Below are positions 8,412 through 16,756 of a stretch of 32,743 nt of DNA, piece after piece (positions within the stretch are counted from its first letter, which is position 1; every line of letters starts with the position of its first letter). Source of the DNA: an uncultured Kineothrix sp. (GTDB lineage Bacteria > Bacillota > Clostridia > Lachnospirales > Lachnospiraceae); NCBI GenBank assembly GCA_910587275.1, contig CAJUMD010000031.1, forward strand, positions 1-32,743. The letters are read 5' to 3'. Under the pieces are notes generated by a model. That model was not told the DNA's origin. It searched no databases and worked only from the letters and a program-made list of their open reading frames with translations. The position numbers and the translations under genes were made by a program.

Positions 8412-8444
8412 CTGCCTGCCATGCCCTTTGGGGAAGACAGGCAG
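8412..8444 (+). other. 5' leader hairpin of the MBOAT mRNA
   Basis: CTGCCTG (8412-8418) pairs perfectly with CAGGCAG (8438-8444), with CCC/GGG able to pair inside. It would begin at the 5' end of the transcript and bury an ATG at 8421, which supports the later start at 8469. Such a hairpin commonly stabilises an mRNA; no regulatory role is shown. Confidence 0.35.
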
Positions 8445-8468
8445 AGAAATACAAAAGAATGGGATTTG

Positions 8469-9839
8469 ATGAGAATGACAGCTTTTACGGAATTGGAATT
8501 CCTGTTTCGTTTTTTCCCGGCATTTCTTGCCGTCTATTATATAACACCCGTAAAATATAGGAATACCGCACTGTTGTTTGGAAGCATTGTTTTTTATGCC
8601 GTAGGGGAGCCGTATTTTGTCCTGCTCCTGCTTGCGGCGGTTTGGCTGAATTATGCGGTTGCGTCAAAAATAAATTATTACAGGAATGAGCATAGGGTGA
8701 AGGAAAAGTGTGTGCTTTGGCTGGGTGTGGGCATGGCTTTGGACGTGGGGCTGCTGACGGCGTTTAAGCTGTCGGGCGCCTTTTTCGGGACGGCTATTCT
8801 TCCGTTGGGGCTAAGTTTTTACGTCTTTAAGATGATTTCATTCCAGGCGGACGTCTGCCGGGGGGAAATCAAGGAAATGCCGACTTTTAAACGGACGGCG
8901 GTGTATTTTACCATGTTTCCCCAGTTGGTATCGGGTCCCATTATGCGCTATAACGAAGGGAGTTTTTCGTCGGAAGGGCGGGAATATTCCTGGGAAAAAC
9001 TGGAGGAAGGGCTTTGGTATTTCGTCATAGGGCTTGGGACGAAGGTGCTGTTGGCGGACCGGCTGGCGATTCTTTGGAAGGATATCAGTGTCATCGGATA
9101 CGAGAGCATTTCCACGCCGTTAGCATGGCTGGGTGCGGCAGGTTTTTCCATGGAGCTTTATTTTGACTTTTGGGGGTATTCCCTGATGGCATCGGGAATC
9201 TGCGTGATGCTGGGAATGCCTTTTATCGAAAATTTTGACCATCCTTATGCGTCAAAAAGCATCGGGGAGTTTTGGCGGCGGTGGCACATGACGCTTGGGA
9301 AGTTTTTCCGTGATTACGTGTATATTCCCCTTGGGGGCAGCAGGGAAGGGGACAGCAGGACGGTGCGGAATCTGCTGGCGGTTTGGCTGCTGACGGGTTT
9401 TTGGCATGGCGGCAGCCTGAACTTCATTCTTTGGGGAATGGTGCTGTTTGTACTGATTGTGGTGGAGAAACTTTGGCTTTCCGGGGTATTCCGTATAGTC
9501 CCGTTTTTGGGAAGGTGCTATGTGCTTTTGCTGATTCCGGTTACGTGGGTATTTTTCGCGATTACGGATTTGGAACAGTTAAGCATTTACCTGGGACGGA
9601 TGTTCCCGTTTTTCGAGGAAGGGATTGCGGTGAATACCAATGACGTGGTGAAATACCTGCACATGTACCGGGTTTACCTTGTGGCAGGCGTGGTATGGTG
9701 TGTGCCCGCCGTGTACCGCTTTTTTGAAAAACACAGGAAAAACCCGGTGGCGGTAGTGCTGACGGTTTTGGTTTTCTGGCTGTCGGTTTACTGTGTGGTA
9801 AGCATGGGGAATAACCCGTTTGCCTATTTAAAATTTTAG
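8469..9839 (+). CDS. MBOAT-family membrane O-acyltransferase (AlgI/DltB-like)
   Basis: This protein of about 456 residues is a polytopic membrane protein moving acyl (usually acetyl) groups across the membrane onto an extracellular polymer. It opens with FTELEFLFRFFPAFLAVYY, typical of bacterial AlgI/PatA-type MBOATs. It has the family core FDFWGYSLMASG, then EFWRRWHMTLGKFFRDYVYIP, and the invariant histidine His313 in LTGFWHGG. ATG 8469 is preferred over the upstream ATG 8421, which lies inside a leader hairpin and has no ribosome binding site; ATG 8475 is also possible. An SGNH hydrolase-type gene follows 78 bases later, the usual pairing in which MBOAT exports acetyl groups and the SGNH protein places them. 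The polymer acetylated (wall polysaccharide, exopolysaccharide or teichoic acid) cannot be told. Confidence 0.93.
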   Translation: MRMTAFTELEFLFRFFPAFLAVYYITPVKYRNTALLFGSIVFYAVGEPYFVLLLLAAVWLNYAVASKINYYRNEHRVKEKCVLWLGVGMALDVGLLTAFKLSGAFFGTAILPLGLSFYVFKMISFQADVCRGEIKEMPTFKRTAVYFTMFPQLVSGPIMRYNEGSFSSEGREYSWEKLEEGLWYFVIGLGTKVLLADRLAILWKDISVIGYESISTPLAWLGAAGFSMELYFDFWGYSLMASGICVMLGMPFIENFDHPYASKSIGEFWRRWHMTLGKFFRDYVYIPLGGSREGDSRTVRNLLAVWLLTGFWHGGSLNFILWGMVLFVLIVVEKLWLSGVFRIVPFLGRCYVLLLIPVTWVFFAITDLEQLSIYLGRMFPFFEEGIAVNTNDVVKYLHMYRVYLVAGVVWCVPAVYRFFEKHRKNPVAVVLTVLVFWLSVYCVVSMGNNPFAYLKF

Positions 9840-9917
9840 GAACCGGAAGGAATCGGAATTTTGGATAGTGCAGTATGTTACCGGGAAAATACAAAAGCAG
9901 GAGGCAGGTGGAAACGA

Positions 9918-10973
9918 ATGGATAAAGGGAAGGAAATACTGGAATGGATAAGAAAATGCCCGGTTTTTCTGCTGCTTGTGGTGAGCGGACTGCTTTTTAC
10001 GGCAGTGGGGGCTGCCGGAAGATTTTCCCTGTACGGGGGATATGAGTGGAACCCGTGGAACAGGCCGTTTTTGGCATTAATGATGGAGGGGCTGGACCAG
10101 GGGGTGACACCTTTGGACGTGTGCAGTGCCATTGTGCCTGCCTGGAACGGTACGGACGGGGATGCGGCGCAGGGTACCGGACAGAGCCTGGATGATTTTG
10201 CGGAAGCGGAGGCTGCAGTGGAGACTGGTTTGGAAGCCGTGGAGGAAACGGCGGCAGATACCGGAACCGCATCTGCCGCGGACGGCACAGCGCAGGGTGC
10301 GGATGCGGTGGACCCCGGGGATGCCATTGTGGCAGGGCAGGAAGCGGAAACGGACGAGACTGTAACTTATGATTTTCACGAAGTAACGGAAGATTATTTT
10401 AACGATGCGGTATTTATCGGTGATTCCAGAACCGTGGGGTTGTTTGAATACGGCGGGCTGGAGGAGCGGGCGGACTTTTTTGCGAAGATATCGCTTACGA
10501 TATACGATGTATTTACCGCACCGGTGGCAGAGGATGAGGAAACGGGCGGGAAAATCACGGTGGAGGATGCGCTGAAAAAGAAACAGTACGGCAAAGTATA
10601 TTTGATGCTTGGAATCAATGAACTCGGAACGGGGAATACCGAATATTTCATGGAGCATTATACCGCGGCGGTGGAGAAAATCAGGGAGCTCCAGCCCGAT
10701 GCCGTTATCTTCGTGCAGGGAATCATGCGGGTAACGGGGGAAAAGGATGAAAGCGACCCGATTTTCAACAATACCAATATAAACGATAAAAATGAGGCGA
10801 TTGCGGCACTGGCGGATAACCGGAATATTTTCTACATTGATGTCAATGAGGTGGTGTGTGATGAAAACGGGAATCTGGTGCATGAGTACACGATTGACGA
10901 AATCCACCTGAAGGCAAAGTATTATGAAATATGGAAGCAGTTTTTATTGGAACACGGGATTGTGAAAGGGTGA
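9918..10973 (+). CDS. Membrane-anchored SGNH/GDSL hydrolase-family protein, probable partner of the MBOAT protein
   Basis: This 351-residue protein has one N-terminal membrane segment (about residues 13-33), an acidic Ala/Thr/Asp-rich linker (about 65-145) and an extracellular SGNH domain. The catalytic serine is Ser170 in FIGDSRT, the Asn block is MLGINELG, and the catalytic pair is Asp327 and His330 in DEIHL. ATG 9918 is chosen because AGGTGG (9906-9911) precedes it by six bases. Placement after an MBOAT gene suggests it completes polymer O-acetylation outside the cell, like other MBOAT/SGNH pairs; an esterase role is the alternative. The stop is only 16 bases from the end of the convergent spoVAD gene, leaving no room for a terminator between them. 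Confidence 0.88.
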   Translation: MDKGKEILEWIRKCPVFLLLVVSGLLFTAVGAAGRFSLYGGYEWNPWNRPFLALMMEGLDQGVTPLDVCSAIVPAWNGTDGDAAQGTGQSLDDFAEAEAAVETGLEAVEETAADTGTASAADGTAQGADAVDPGDAIVAGQEAETDETVTYDFHEVTEDYFNDAVFIGDSRTVGLFEYGGLEERADFFAKISLTIYDVFTAPVAEDEETGGKITVEDALKKKQYGKVYLMLGINELGTGNTEYFMEHYTAAVEKIRELQPDAVIFVQGIMRVTGEKDESDPIFNNTNINDKNEAIAALADNRNIFYIDVNEVVCDENGNLVHEYTIDEIHLKAKYYEIWKQFLLEHGIVKG

Positions 10974-10989
10974 GTACTGCTGCTCGGTC

Positions 10990-12030
10990 TTACTGCGGGC
11001 TTTCGAGGACGATTCCATGGGCAATGCCCGGTACGGTCTGCCCCTCGTTAAAGCTGGTCTTGCTCAGGAGGGCTCCCGTGGGAACGAAAAGGACCCGCTT
11101 CCACTCCCCTTCTTCAATTTTCTTTAGAATGTAAGCGGACAGCGTTACCGCGCTGCATCCGCATCCGCTTCCGCCCGCATGGGTATCCTGTGCCTTTGCG
11201 TCATAAATTTCGATACCGCAGTCCATATGCTGACCGGCAATATCGGCTCCGCGTTCGTTCAGCAGATCAATCAGAGCGTGCTGTCCCACCGTTCCCAAGT
11301 CGCCGGTGATGATTTTGTCATAGTCTGACGGCTGCCTGCCAAAGTCCTTTAAATTTTGGTAAATGGTATCGCAGGCGGCGGGCGCCATACATGCGCCCAT
11401 GTTCATGGAATCCTTTAATCCAAAATCCATGATTTTTCCCGTGGTTATGCCGGTAATCCGTGCCCGTGCTTTTTTCCCCGGTGCGTCTCCAAGGATGAAA
11501 GCGCCGCTTCCCGTAACGGTCCACGAAGCCGACAGGGGGCGCTGGTTGCCGTATCCTAAGGGAAAACGGAATTCTTTTTCCGCGCTGGCAAAATGGCTGG
11601 AGGTCACGCAGACCACATGTTTGGCATAACCGGCGTTTACCGCCATTGTTCCCATGCTTAACGACAGACCGCAGGTGGAACATGCGCCGTACAAGCCGAT
11701 TAGCGGTATTTCATAGCTTGCAAGCCCGAAACTGCTGGCGATGGACTGTCCGAGAAGGTCTCCGGCAAACAGGTAGCGGATGTCCTCCTTTTTTAACCCG
11801 GCTTTTCCCAACGCAAGGTAAACCGCGTCTTTCTGCAGGCTGCTTTCTGCCTCCTCCCAGGAATCACACCCGAACATATCGTCCTGTCCAACCATGTCGA
11901 ACAGGCTTCCTAACGGTCCCTGCCCCTCTTTCGTTCCCACTACGCTTGCGCTTTCCATGATATAAACGGGATTTTTGATTTCCACACTCTGTTTTCCCAA
12001 GGCATATTTTCCATCCATTTCCTGACCCAT
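10990..12030 (-). CDS. spoVAD: Stage V sporulation protein AD (dipicolinic acid uptake)
   Basis: This 346-residue protein belongs to the SpoVAD family, which has a thiolase/FabH-like fold and binds dipicolinic acid for loading into the developing spore. Family features are IYGACSTCGLSLSMG (here LYGACSTCGLSLSMG), SSHFASAEKEFRFPLGYGNQ, the TGDLGTVGQ stretch and AGGSGCGCSAV. SpoVAD normally sits between spoVAC and spoVAE; here neither is adjacent, since the neighbours are the convergent SGNH gene and the divergent MATE gene. It may be a stand-alone copy or the only one. The start follows GGAGC by about 12 bases, slightly long; ATG 12018 is a possible alternative. A candidate sigma-G-type promoter lies upstream, consistent with forespore expression. 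Confidence 0.93.
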   Translation of the reverse strand: MGQEMDGKYALGKQSVEIKNPVYIMESASVVGTKEGQGPLGSLFDMVGQDDMFGCDSWEEAESSLQKDAVYLALGKAGLKKEDIRYLFAGDLLGQSIASSFGLASYEIPLIGLYGACSTCGLSLSMGTMAVNAGYAKHVVCVTSSHFASAEKEFRFPLGYGNQRPLSASWTVTGSGAFILGDAPGKKARARITGITTGKIMDFGLKDSMNMGACMAPAACDTIYQNLKDFGRQPSDYDKIITGDLGTVGQHALIDLLNERGADIAGQHMDCGIEIYDAKAQDTHAGGSGCGCSAVTLSAYILKKIEEGEWKRVLFVPTGALLSKTSFNEGQTVPGIAHGIVLESPQ

Positions 12031-12073
12031 ATGGCTTCCATGCTCCTTTCCGTTTTTTCCATTCGTAGTATAG

Positions 12074-12102
12074 TAGTATTCTGCATTTAAAAAATTTTAT
12101 TC
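12074..12102 (-). promoter_or_regulatory. Candidate forespore (sigma-G/F-type) promoter of spoVAD
   Basis: Read on the minus strand, GAATA (12102-12098) is followed after 17 bases by AATACTA (12080-12074). These match the forespore sigma consensus (GHATR, 17-18 bases, CATNNTA) except for the first base of the -10. Known spoVA operons are sigma-G dependent. The region is AT-rich, so chance similarity is possible. Confidence 0.45.
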
Positions 12103-12141
12103 CCGGAAAGGCTCCAAAAATATTCTTTTTCATCAAGATTG

Positions 12142-12150
12142 TGGTATACT
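12142..12150 (+). promoter_or_regulatory. Extended -10 promoter of the MATE gene
   Basis: TGG followed by TATACT (12145-12150) forms an extended -10 element 26 bases before the MATE start. No good -35 box is seen at the expected distance. Confidence 0.45.
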
Positions 12151-12176
12151 GTTGGGAGAATGGAGAGTGATGGCAA

Positions 12177-13556
12177 ATGGGGCATACAGCCTTGGAACAG
12201 GATAAAGGACACTTGTTTCGTAACCGGGATTTGTGGAAACTTTTGGTTCCGCTGGTTATCGAGCAGTTTTTGGCTTCCCTGATGGGAATTATTGATGCAA
12301 TGATGGTGAGCAATATCGGCTCTGCCGCCATTTCGGCGGTGTCCCTGGTGGATTCCATTAATGTATTGGTTATTCAGGCTTTTTCCGCCCTTGCGGCGGG
12401 AGGAACCATACTTTGCTCCCAATTTATCGGCAGCGGGGACGAAAAAGGGGCAAAACGGGCGGCAGAGCAGGTGGTGTTTCTCGTTGCCGCCGTATCGGTT
12501 TTCATTACGGCTTTTTGTCTGTTGTTCCGTACCGGACTGCTGCGGCTGGTGTTCGGGGCGGTGGAGCCGGCAATCATGGAAGCGTCGGAAACTTATTTTT
12601 TCTATACATCGCTTTCTTTTCCCTTTATCGCCCTGTATGGGGCGGGATCTTCGATTCTGCGCGCACAGGCGGATTCCAAACGTCCCATGTTTATTTCGGT
12701 GGTTTCCAACTGTCTGAACGTGGGCGGTAATGCGGTCCTGATTTGGGGATTCCATATGGGTGTGGCAGGGGCGGCGGTTTCCACCCTCGTTTCGCGCATT
12801 TTCTGTGCCCTGACGGTATATGCGGTACTGCGCAGGCAGGACCGGAAAATCGTGATTAGGGATTATTGGAAGATACGTCCAACGTGGGCGCTGATTCGAA
12901 AGGTCTTAAGCATCGGCATTCCGTCCGGTATTGAGAATAGTATGTTCCAGTTCGGTAAACTGGCGATACAGTCCACGGTGTCCACATTGGGGACCGTGGC
13001 GATTGCCGCGCAGGCGATGACGAATATCCTGGAAGGTCTGAGCGGAGTTACCGCCATGGGAATCGGCATTGGTCTCATGACGGTGGTGGGACAGTGCATT
13101 GGAGCCGGAAGGCGTGATGAGGCTGTTTATTATATCAAAAAGCTGTCCCTGGCGGCGGAGGCGGTGGTCACGGTAAGCTGCCTTGTGGTGTTTGCCCTGA
13201 CGAAGCCGGTTACCGTTTTGGGCGGAATGGAAGCGGAAAGCGCCGCCATGTGTTTTACCATGATGGCAGTCATTACCGTCGTAAAACCTTTGGCATGGAC
13301 GATGTGTTTCATTCCGGCAGACGGTATGAGGGCGGCAGGGGATGTGCGTTTTACCATGGTGGTTTCCTGTGTCAGCATGTGGCTTTGCCGTGTGAGTCTC
13401 AGCATGTTTTTATGCCGTGTCATGGGATTCGGTCCCATGGGTGTGTGGATTGGGATGTTTGCGGACTGGACGGTGCGGGGCATTGCGTTCGGGCTGCGTT
13501 TCCGGAGCCGGAAGTGGCTGGCGGCAGGGGTTTTGGTGGACCGAGGGAACACGTAG
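12177..13556 (+). CDS. MATE-family multidrug/metabolite efflux transporter
   Basis: This 459-residue protein has about twelve hydrophobic segments in two similar halves, as in the MATE (multidrug and toxic compound extrusion) family, which exports cationic or other compounds using a sodium or proton gradient. Family-like stretches are LVPLVIEQFLASLMGIIDAM in the first segment, ILRAQADSKRPM, NVGGNAVLIWG and GIPSGIENSMFQFGKL. GGAGAG (12162-12167) lies nine bases before ATG 12177. It is transcribed away from spoVAD and appears to be a single-gene unit, because a separate promoter follows immediately for the next pair. Substrate unknown. Confidence 0.93.
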   Translation: MGHTALEQDKGHLFRNRDLWKLLVPLVIEQFLASLMGIIDAMMVSNIGSAAISAVSLVDSINVLVIQAFSALAAGGTILCSQFIGSGDEKGAKRAAEQVVFLVAAVSVFITAFCLLFRTGLLRLVFGAVEPAIMEASETYFFYTSLSFPFIALYGAGSSILRAQADSKRPMFISVVSNCLNVGGNAVLIWGFHMGVAGAAVSTLVSRIFCALTVYAVLRRQDRKIVIRDYWKIRPTWALIRKVLSIGIPSGIENSMFQFGKLAIQSTVSTLGTVAIAAQAMTNILEGLSGVTAMGIGIGLMTVVGQCIGAGRRDEAVYYIKKLSLAAEAVVTVSCLVVFALTKPVTVLGGMEAESAAMCFTMMAVITVVKPLAWTMCFIPADGMRAAGDVRFTMVVSCVSMWLCRVSLSMFLCRVMGFGPMGVWIGMFADWTVRGIAFGLRFRSRKWLAAGVLVDRGNT

Positions 13557-13562
13557 GAAAAG

Positions 13563-13591
13563 TTGCATTTTTTAAGGTTCGGCGTTATAAT
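13563..13591 (+). promoter_or_regulatory. Promoter of the small-protein/HipA-like kinase pair
   Basis: TTGCAT (13563-13568) and a perfect TATAAT (13586-13591) are 17 bases apart. Transcription would begin near 13598. The promoter lies right after the MATE stop codon and makes the next two genes an independent unit. It also rules out starts upstream of 13598 for the small gene. Confidence 0.7.
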
Positions 13592-13625
13592 GGGAAAGAA
13601 AAAGTTACGGGTGCCGGAGGTTGCT

Positions 13626-13910
13626 ATGGAAGATGCTGGGATGGATTTGGAAGAATTGGGGATGCGGGTTACGGAAGAAGAAAGGAACCGCATCATTGAA
13701 GGAATGTTTGGCAGGACGTTTGACGGAACGGTGGACTTTGCCGACTTTGACGACAGTGAAATCATCAATGCGGCGAAGCGTGAAGTAGCGAAGGAGGAGA
13801 TTCTTGCTTATGCCATCCGCCGGATTAAGGAGGAATTTCATCTTTTGGATGATGGGGAAGCGCTTCTTAGGTGGGATGATTATAAATTAAAACATGGTTT
13901 GACGGAATAG
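13626..13910 (+). CDS. Small acidic protein paired with a HipA-like kinase; possible antitoxin
   Basis: I do not recognise a named family. From ATG 13626 the product is 94 residues, strongly acidic and predicted mostly helical. Notable stretches are an acidic DFADFDDSE segment near the middle and a C-terminal ALLRWDDYKLKHG. It has no visible helix-turn-helix, so it is not a HipB-like DNA-binding antitoxin. ATG 13626 is chosen because GGAGG (13616-13620) is five bases upstream and a near-consensus promoter ends at 13591. The same frame is open from 13563, but starts there would lie in the promoter. The stop is 15 bases before the HipA-like gene, so the two are almost certainly co-transcribed. 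Position, size and acidity suggest a neutralising partner of the kinase; this is inference. Confidence 0.75.
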   Translation: MEDAGMDLEELGMRVTEEERNRIIEGMFGRTFDGTVDFADFDDSEIINAAKREVAKEEILAYAIRRIKEEFHLLDDGEALLRWDDYKLKHGLTE

Positions 13911-13925
13911 GGGAGGGGCGAAAGC

Positions 13926-15026
13926 ATGAATACGATGTTCCAGAAAATAGAATACTGCCTGAAATATAAAGATGAGGTGGTATTTAAGTTCAACATAGAG
14001 CAGAAGACCATTACCATGGTAAATCCGAACCTGCTGCCGATTTCTTTACAGAATAAGCCGGTTTCCTTTGATTTGGTGCAGAAATTCTGTTCCGACCGGA
14101 TTTTAACATTAAACAGGGGATACTGCAAGGAAATCCTGACGGCGTGCGGGATTGAGGACCAAAATGACATTAACATATGCATTATGTGCCGGGCATTGAG
14201 CTTTCGGGACAATTACTGGATTTCCAGGACAAATAAAAAGGAAACCTGGGAACATGTGAACTTGTATAAAAATAATTTTTCCTCGGATATTTCCCACATA
14301 GCCCTTACGGGGAATATGGGAAATGCCGACAGCAGCAACCCCATAGGGGACAAGATTTTTACGGGGGAACTGACGGGGAAAGGTACGAAGGCGAAGTGCT
14401 ATTACCGGAGCGGCGATAAGGTGGTGATGATTAAAAACGAGACGAAGCCGGAAATTCTATCCGAAGTCATCACGTATTATATTGCGCAGGCGCTGGGAAT
14501 CGCCTGTTCCAAATATGAAATCCGTAATATTTTCGGCAAGGAATGTTCGGTATGTGAGATTATGACCTGTGAGGAGAGGGAATTGATTCCGTGCAGGGAT
14601 ATTCTTTCTTATTATAATACGAACCAGATGAATTACCAGGGGGATTATTACGCGTTCTTCATGGCGCTGGATCCCCTGAACTTTATACGGATGCAGATTC
14701 TTGATTATGTGGTGTTAAATACGGACCGGAACAGGGATAATTTCGGGATTTTGGCGTATAACGGGAAGATGCTGGGGTTATATCCGCTGTTTGACCATGA
14801 TTCCTGCTTTAAGGGGAAAAGCCCGAACGGGAATTATTTCCCTACGGGTATTACGTTCAGCAAAACGCTTGACCTTCTGAAAACGACGTATGGAAGGTTT
14901 TACCATACCGTGAATATCGAACGGTTTCAGGAAATTATCAACGGTAATAAGTTTAAGGAGATTTTCTTAAAATGCAAATCGGCGGAAGAATATGAAGGGA
15001 TGCTGCGGAGGGCGCAGAATTTATAG
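13926..15026 (+). CDS. HipA-like Ser/Thr kinase domain protein (putative toxin)
   Basis: This 366-residue protein resembles a Firmicutes group of HipA-domain proteins. The N-terminal 120 residues contain the group's own pattern (LLPISL, then LSFRDNYWI, then WEHVNLYKNNFSSD). The kinase part has a glycine/lysine loop (TGKGTKAK), a candidate ATP-binding lysine in VVMIKNE, a catalytic loop NTDRNRDNFG with Asp267 and Asn272, and a metal-binding FDHD with Asp290. E. coli HipA has His after NTDR; here it is Asn. HipA phosphorylates glutamyl-tRNA synthetase and HipT tryptophanyl-tRNA synthetase; the target here is unknown. A strong GGGAGGGG ribosome binding site precedes ATG 13926. The partner gene upstream is not HipB-like. 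A signalling kinase rather than a toxin remains possible. Confidence 0.8.
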   Translation: MNTMFQKIEYCLKYKDEVVFKFNIEQKTITMVNPNLLPISLQNKPVSFDLVQKFCSDRILTLNRGYCKEILTACGIEDQNDINICIMCRALSFRDNYWISRTNKKETWEHVNLYKNNFSSDISHIALTGNMGNADSSNPIGDKIFTGELTGKGTKAKCYYRSGDKVVMIKNETKPEILSEVITYYIAQALGIACSKYEIRNIFGKECSVCEIMTCEERELIPCRDILSYYNTNQMNYQGDYYAFFMALDPLNFIRMQILDYVVLNTDRNRDNFGILAYNGKMLGLYPLFDHDSCFKGKSPNGNYFPTGITFSKTLDLLKTTYGRFYHTVNIERFQEIINGNKFKEIFLKCKSAEEYEGMLRRAQNL

Positions 15027-15060
15027 CGCTGTGCGGCCGGTGCACCGTTTTAACGGCATG

Positions 15061-15354
15061 TTACATAATCTGGATTTGGAACGGTGCGCGCAGAAGGGCG
15101 ATGAACAGGGCAATCTGTAAAAGAAGGATGGCCGGCATCCCGTAAACGAAATACCAGCGCCTTGTTTTGTGGCGGAAAGCATACATGCCTGTGATGCAGC
15201 CGATGCTTCCGCCGATGATTGCCGTGATGAACAAAGTGGATTCCGGAATCCGCCACAGGTGTTTCTTCGCCTTGTGTTTATCCAATCCCATAAGGAACAG
15301 CCCGGCAAGGTTCACTGCCGCGAAATATGTAATTAGCAGGGTAATGACATCCAT
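15061..15354 (-). CDS. DUF1294 small membrane protein
   Basis: This 97-residue protein has two to three hydrophobic segments and the DUF1294 signature: a GLDKHKAKKHLWRIPE stretch, then an IIGGSIGC glycine segment, then YAFRHKTRRWYF. The family's function is unknown. ATG 15354 is chosen over an upstream ATG at 15384 because AAAGGAG lies between them at a good distance from 15354. It follows argG on the same strand after 67 bases without a terminator, so it may be carried on the argG transcript. It converges on the HipA-like gene; the 34 bases between them hold only a weak CCGTT/AACGG hairpin. Confidence 0.88.
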   Translation of the reverse strand: MDVITLLITYFAAVNLAGLFLMGLDKHKAKKHLWRIPESTLFITAIIGGSIGCITGMYAFRHKTRRWYFVYGMPAILLLQIALFIALLRAPFQIQIM

Positions 15355-15421
15355 ACGTGCTGCTCCTTTCGTATCTGTCTGCATCTTTCGGTTTCAGGTA
15401 TCTTTTCACGTTGTATCTTTC

Positions 15422-16645
15422 TTATTTTCCGCTTTTTTCCGCTTCCTTCATTTTCATGGCACGTACTTTGCTGGAGAGACCGAACAGGTTAATGAAGCCT
15501 TCCGCATCGTGGTGGTCGTACAAATCGCCGGTGGTAAAGGATGCGATGCTTTCATTGTAAAGGGAGTAAGGGGAAGTGGTTCCGGCTTTGATGATGTTGC
15601 CTTTGTAGAGCTTGAATTTTACTTCGCCCGTTACGTATTTCTGTGTGGATTCAACAAATGCCTGCACTGCTTCCCGGAGGGGCGTAAACCATTTTCCCTC
15701 GTAAACGATCTGCGCCAGTTTATTGCCCATGTCGGCTTTTAATGCATAGGTGTCGCGGTCGAGGATCAGTTCCTCCAACTGCTGGTGTGCCTCGTAAAGG
15801 ATGGTACCGCCCGGTGTTTCATATACGCCGCGGGATTTCATGCCTACCACACGGTTTTCCACGATGTCCACGATGCCGATGCCGTGTTTGCCGCCAAGGG
15901 CATTGAGCTCACGGATGATGTCGGAAACCTTCATTTCTTTGCCGTTTACCGAAGTGGGAACTCCTTTTTCAAACGTCATGGTCACGTATTCGCCTTCATC
16001 GGGAGCCTTTTCGGGAGTGGTCCCGAGTACCAGGAGGTGTTCAAAATTCGGTTCGCTTGCGGGATCTTCCAGTTCCAGTCCTTCATGGCTGATGTGCCAC
16101 AGGTTTCTGTCACGGCTGTAAGAGGAATCCGCGGAGAACGGCAGGTCGATGCCGTGCGCCTTGCAGTATTCGATTTCGGATTCGCGGGAATCCAGCGTCC
16201 ATTTGTCGTTTCTCCATGCGGCAATGATTTTTAAGTCGGGGGCAAGCGCCTTAATGCCCAGTTCGAAGCGGATTTGGTCGTTGCCTTTGCCGGTTGCGCC
16301 GTGGCAGATAGCGGAAGCCCCTTCTTTACGGGCGATTTCCACCAGCCTCTTGGCGATGACGGGTCTTGCCATGGAAGTGCCGAGCAGGTATTTGTTTTCG
16401 TATACGGCATGTGCCTGTACGCAGGGAACAATGTATTCCTCACAGAATTCATCGGTGACATCTTCGATATAGAGTTTTTCCGCACCGCAGAATTTCGCCC
16501 TTTCCTCAAGACCGTCCAGTTCCTCCCCCTGTCCGCAGTCCACGCAGACACAGATGACTTCATAATCGAAATTTTCTTTCAGCCACGGGATGATTGCCGT
16601 GGTATCAAGCCCACCGGAGTAGGCAAGGATTACTTTTTCCTTCAT
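15422..16645 (-). CDS. argG: Argininosuccinate synthase
   Basis: This 407-residue enzyme joins citrulline and aspartate using ATP, the penultimate step of arginine biosynthesis. It has the N-type ATP pyrophosphatase loop AYSGGLDTT at residues 8-16, GATGKGNDQIRFE, and the SYSRDRNLWHISHEGLELEDP region (cited here without its first residue: YSRDRNLWHISHEGLELEDP). ATG 16645 is nine bases after TGGAGG and gives the standard N-terminus; an upstream in-frame ATG at 16714 lies in the promoter's -10 region and is rejected. The gene diverges from argC, with possible ARG-type operator sequences between them. argH, the next pathway step, is not in the window. Confidence 0.97.
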   Translation of the reverse strand: MKEKVILAYSGGLDTTAIIPWLKENFDYEVICVCVDCGQGEELDGLEERAKFCGAEKLYIEDVTDEFCEEYIVPCVQAHAVYENKYLLGTSMARPVIAKRLVEIARKEGASAICHGATGKGNDQIRFELGIKALAPDLKIIAAWRNDKWTLDSRESEIEYCKAHGIDLPFSADSSYSRDRNLWHISHEGLELEDPASEPNFEHLLVLGTTPEKAPDEGEYVTMTFEKGVPTSVNGKEMKVSDIIRELNALGGKHGIGIVDIVENRVVGMKSRGVYETPGGTILYEAHQQLEELILDRDTYALKADMGNKLAQIVYEGKWFTPLREAVQAFVESTQKYVTGEVKFKLYKGNIIKAGTTSPYSLYNESIASFTTGDLYDHHDAEGFINLFGLSSKVRAMKMKEAEKSGK

Positions 16646-16716
16646 GATTGAATGCCTCCAGTTTTTTCTTAGATTTTCCAAAGAGTAAAATTTTGGTTGC
16701 TTTTTCTTCTCCAAAC

Positions 16717-16745
16717 AATATACATCATTTGGACGCTGATTGCAA
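16717..16745 (-). promoter_or_regulatory. argG promoter
   Basis: On the minus strand, TTGCAA (16745-16740) and TATATT (16722-16717) are 17 bases apart. Transcription would begin near 16710, giving a leader of about 65 bases without an obvious riboswitch or T-box. Confidence 0.65.
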
Positions 16746-16756
16746 GGGGAAATTTA

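Noticed and set aside
8201..8468. c-di-GMP or other known riboswitch in the MBOAT leader
   Set aside because: The hairpins there do not contain the conserved core of any riboswitch class I can recognise, and the likely transcript start near 8411 leaves too short a leader.
13626..15026. Classical hipBA operon
   Set aside because: The upstream partner has no helix-turn-helix, and the kinase N-terminal region differs from E. coli HipA, so hipA and hipB symbols were not assigned.
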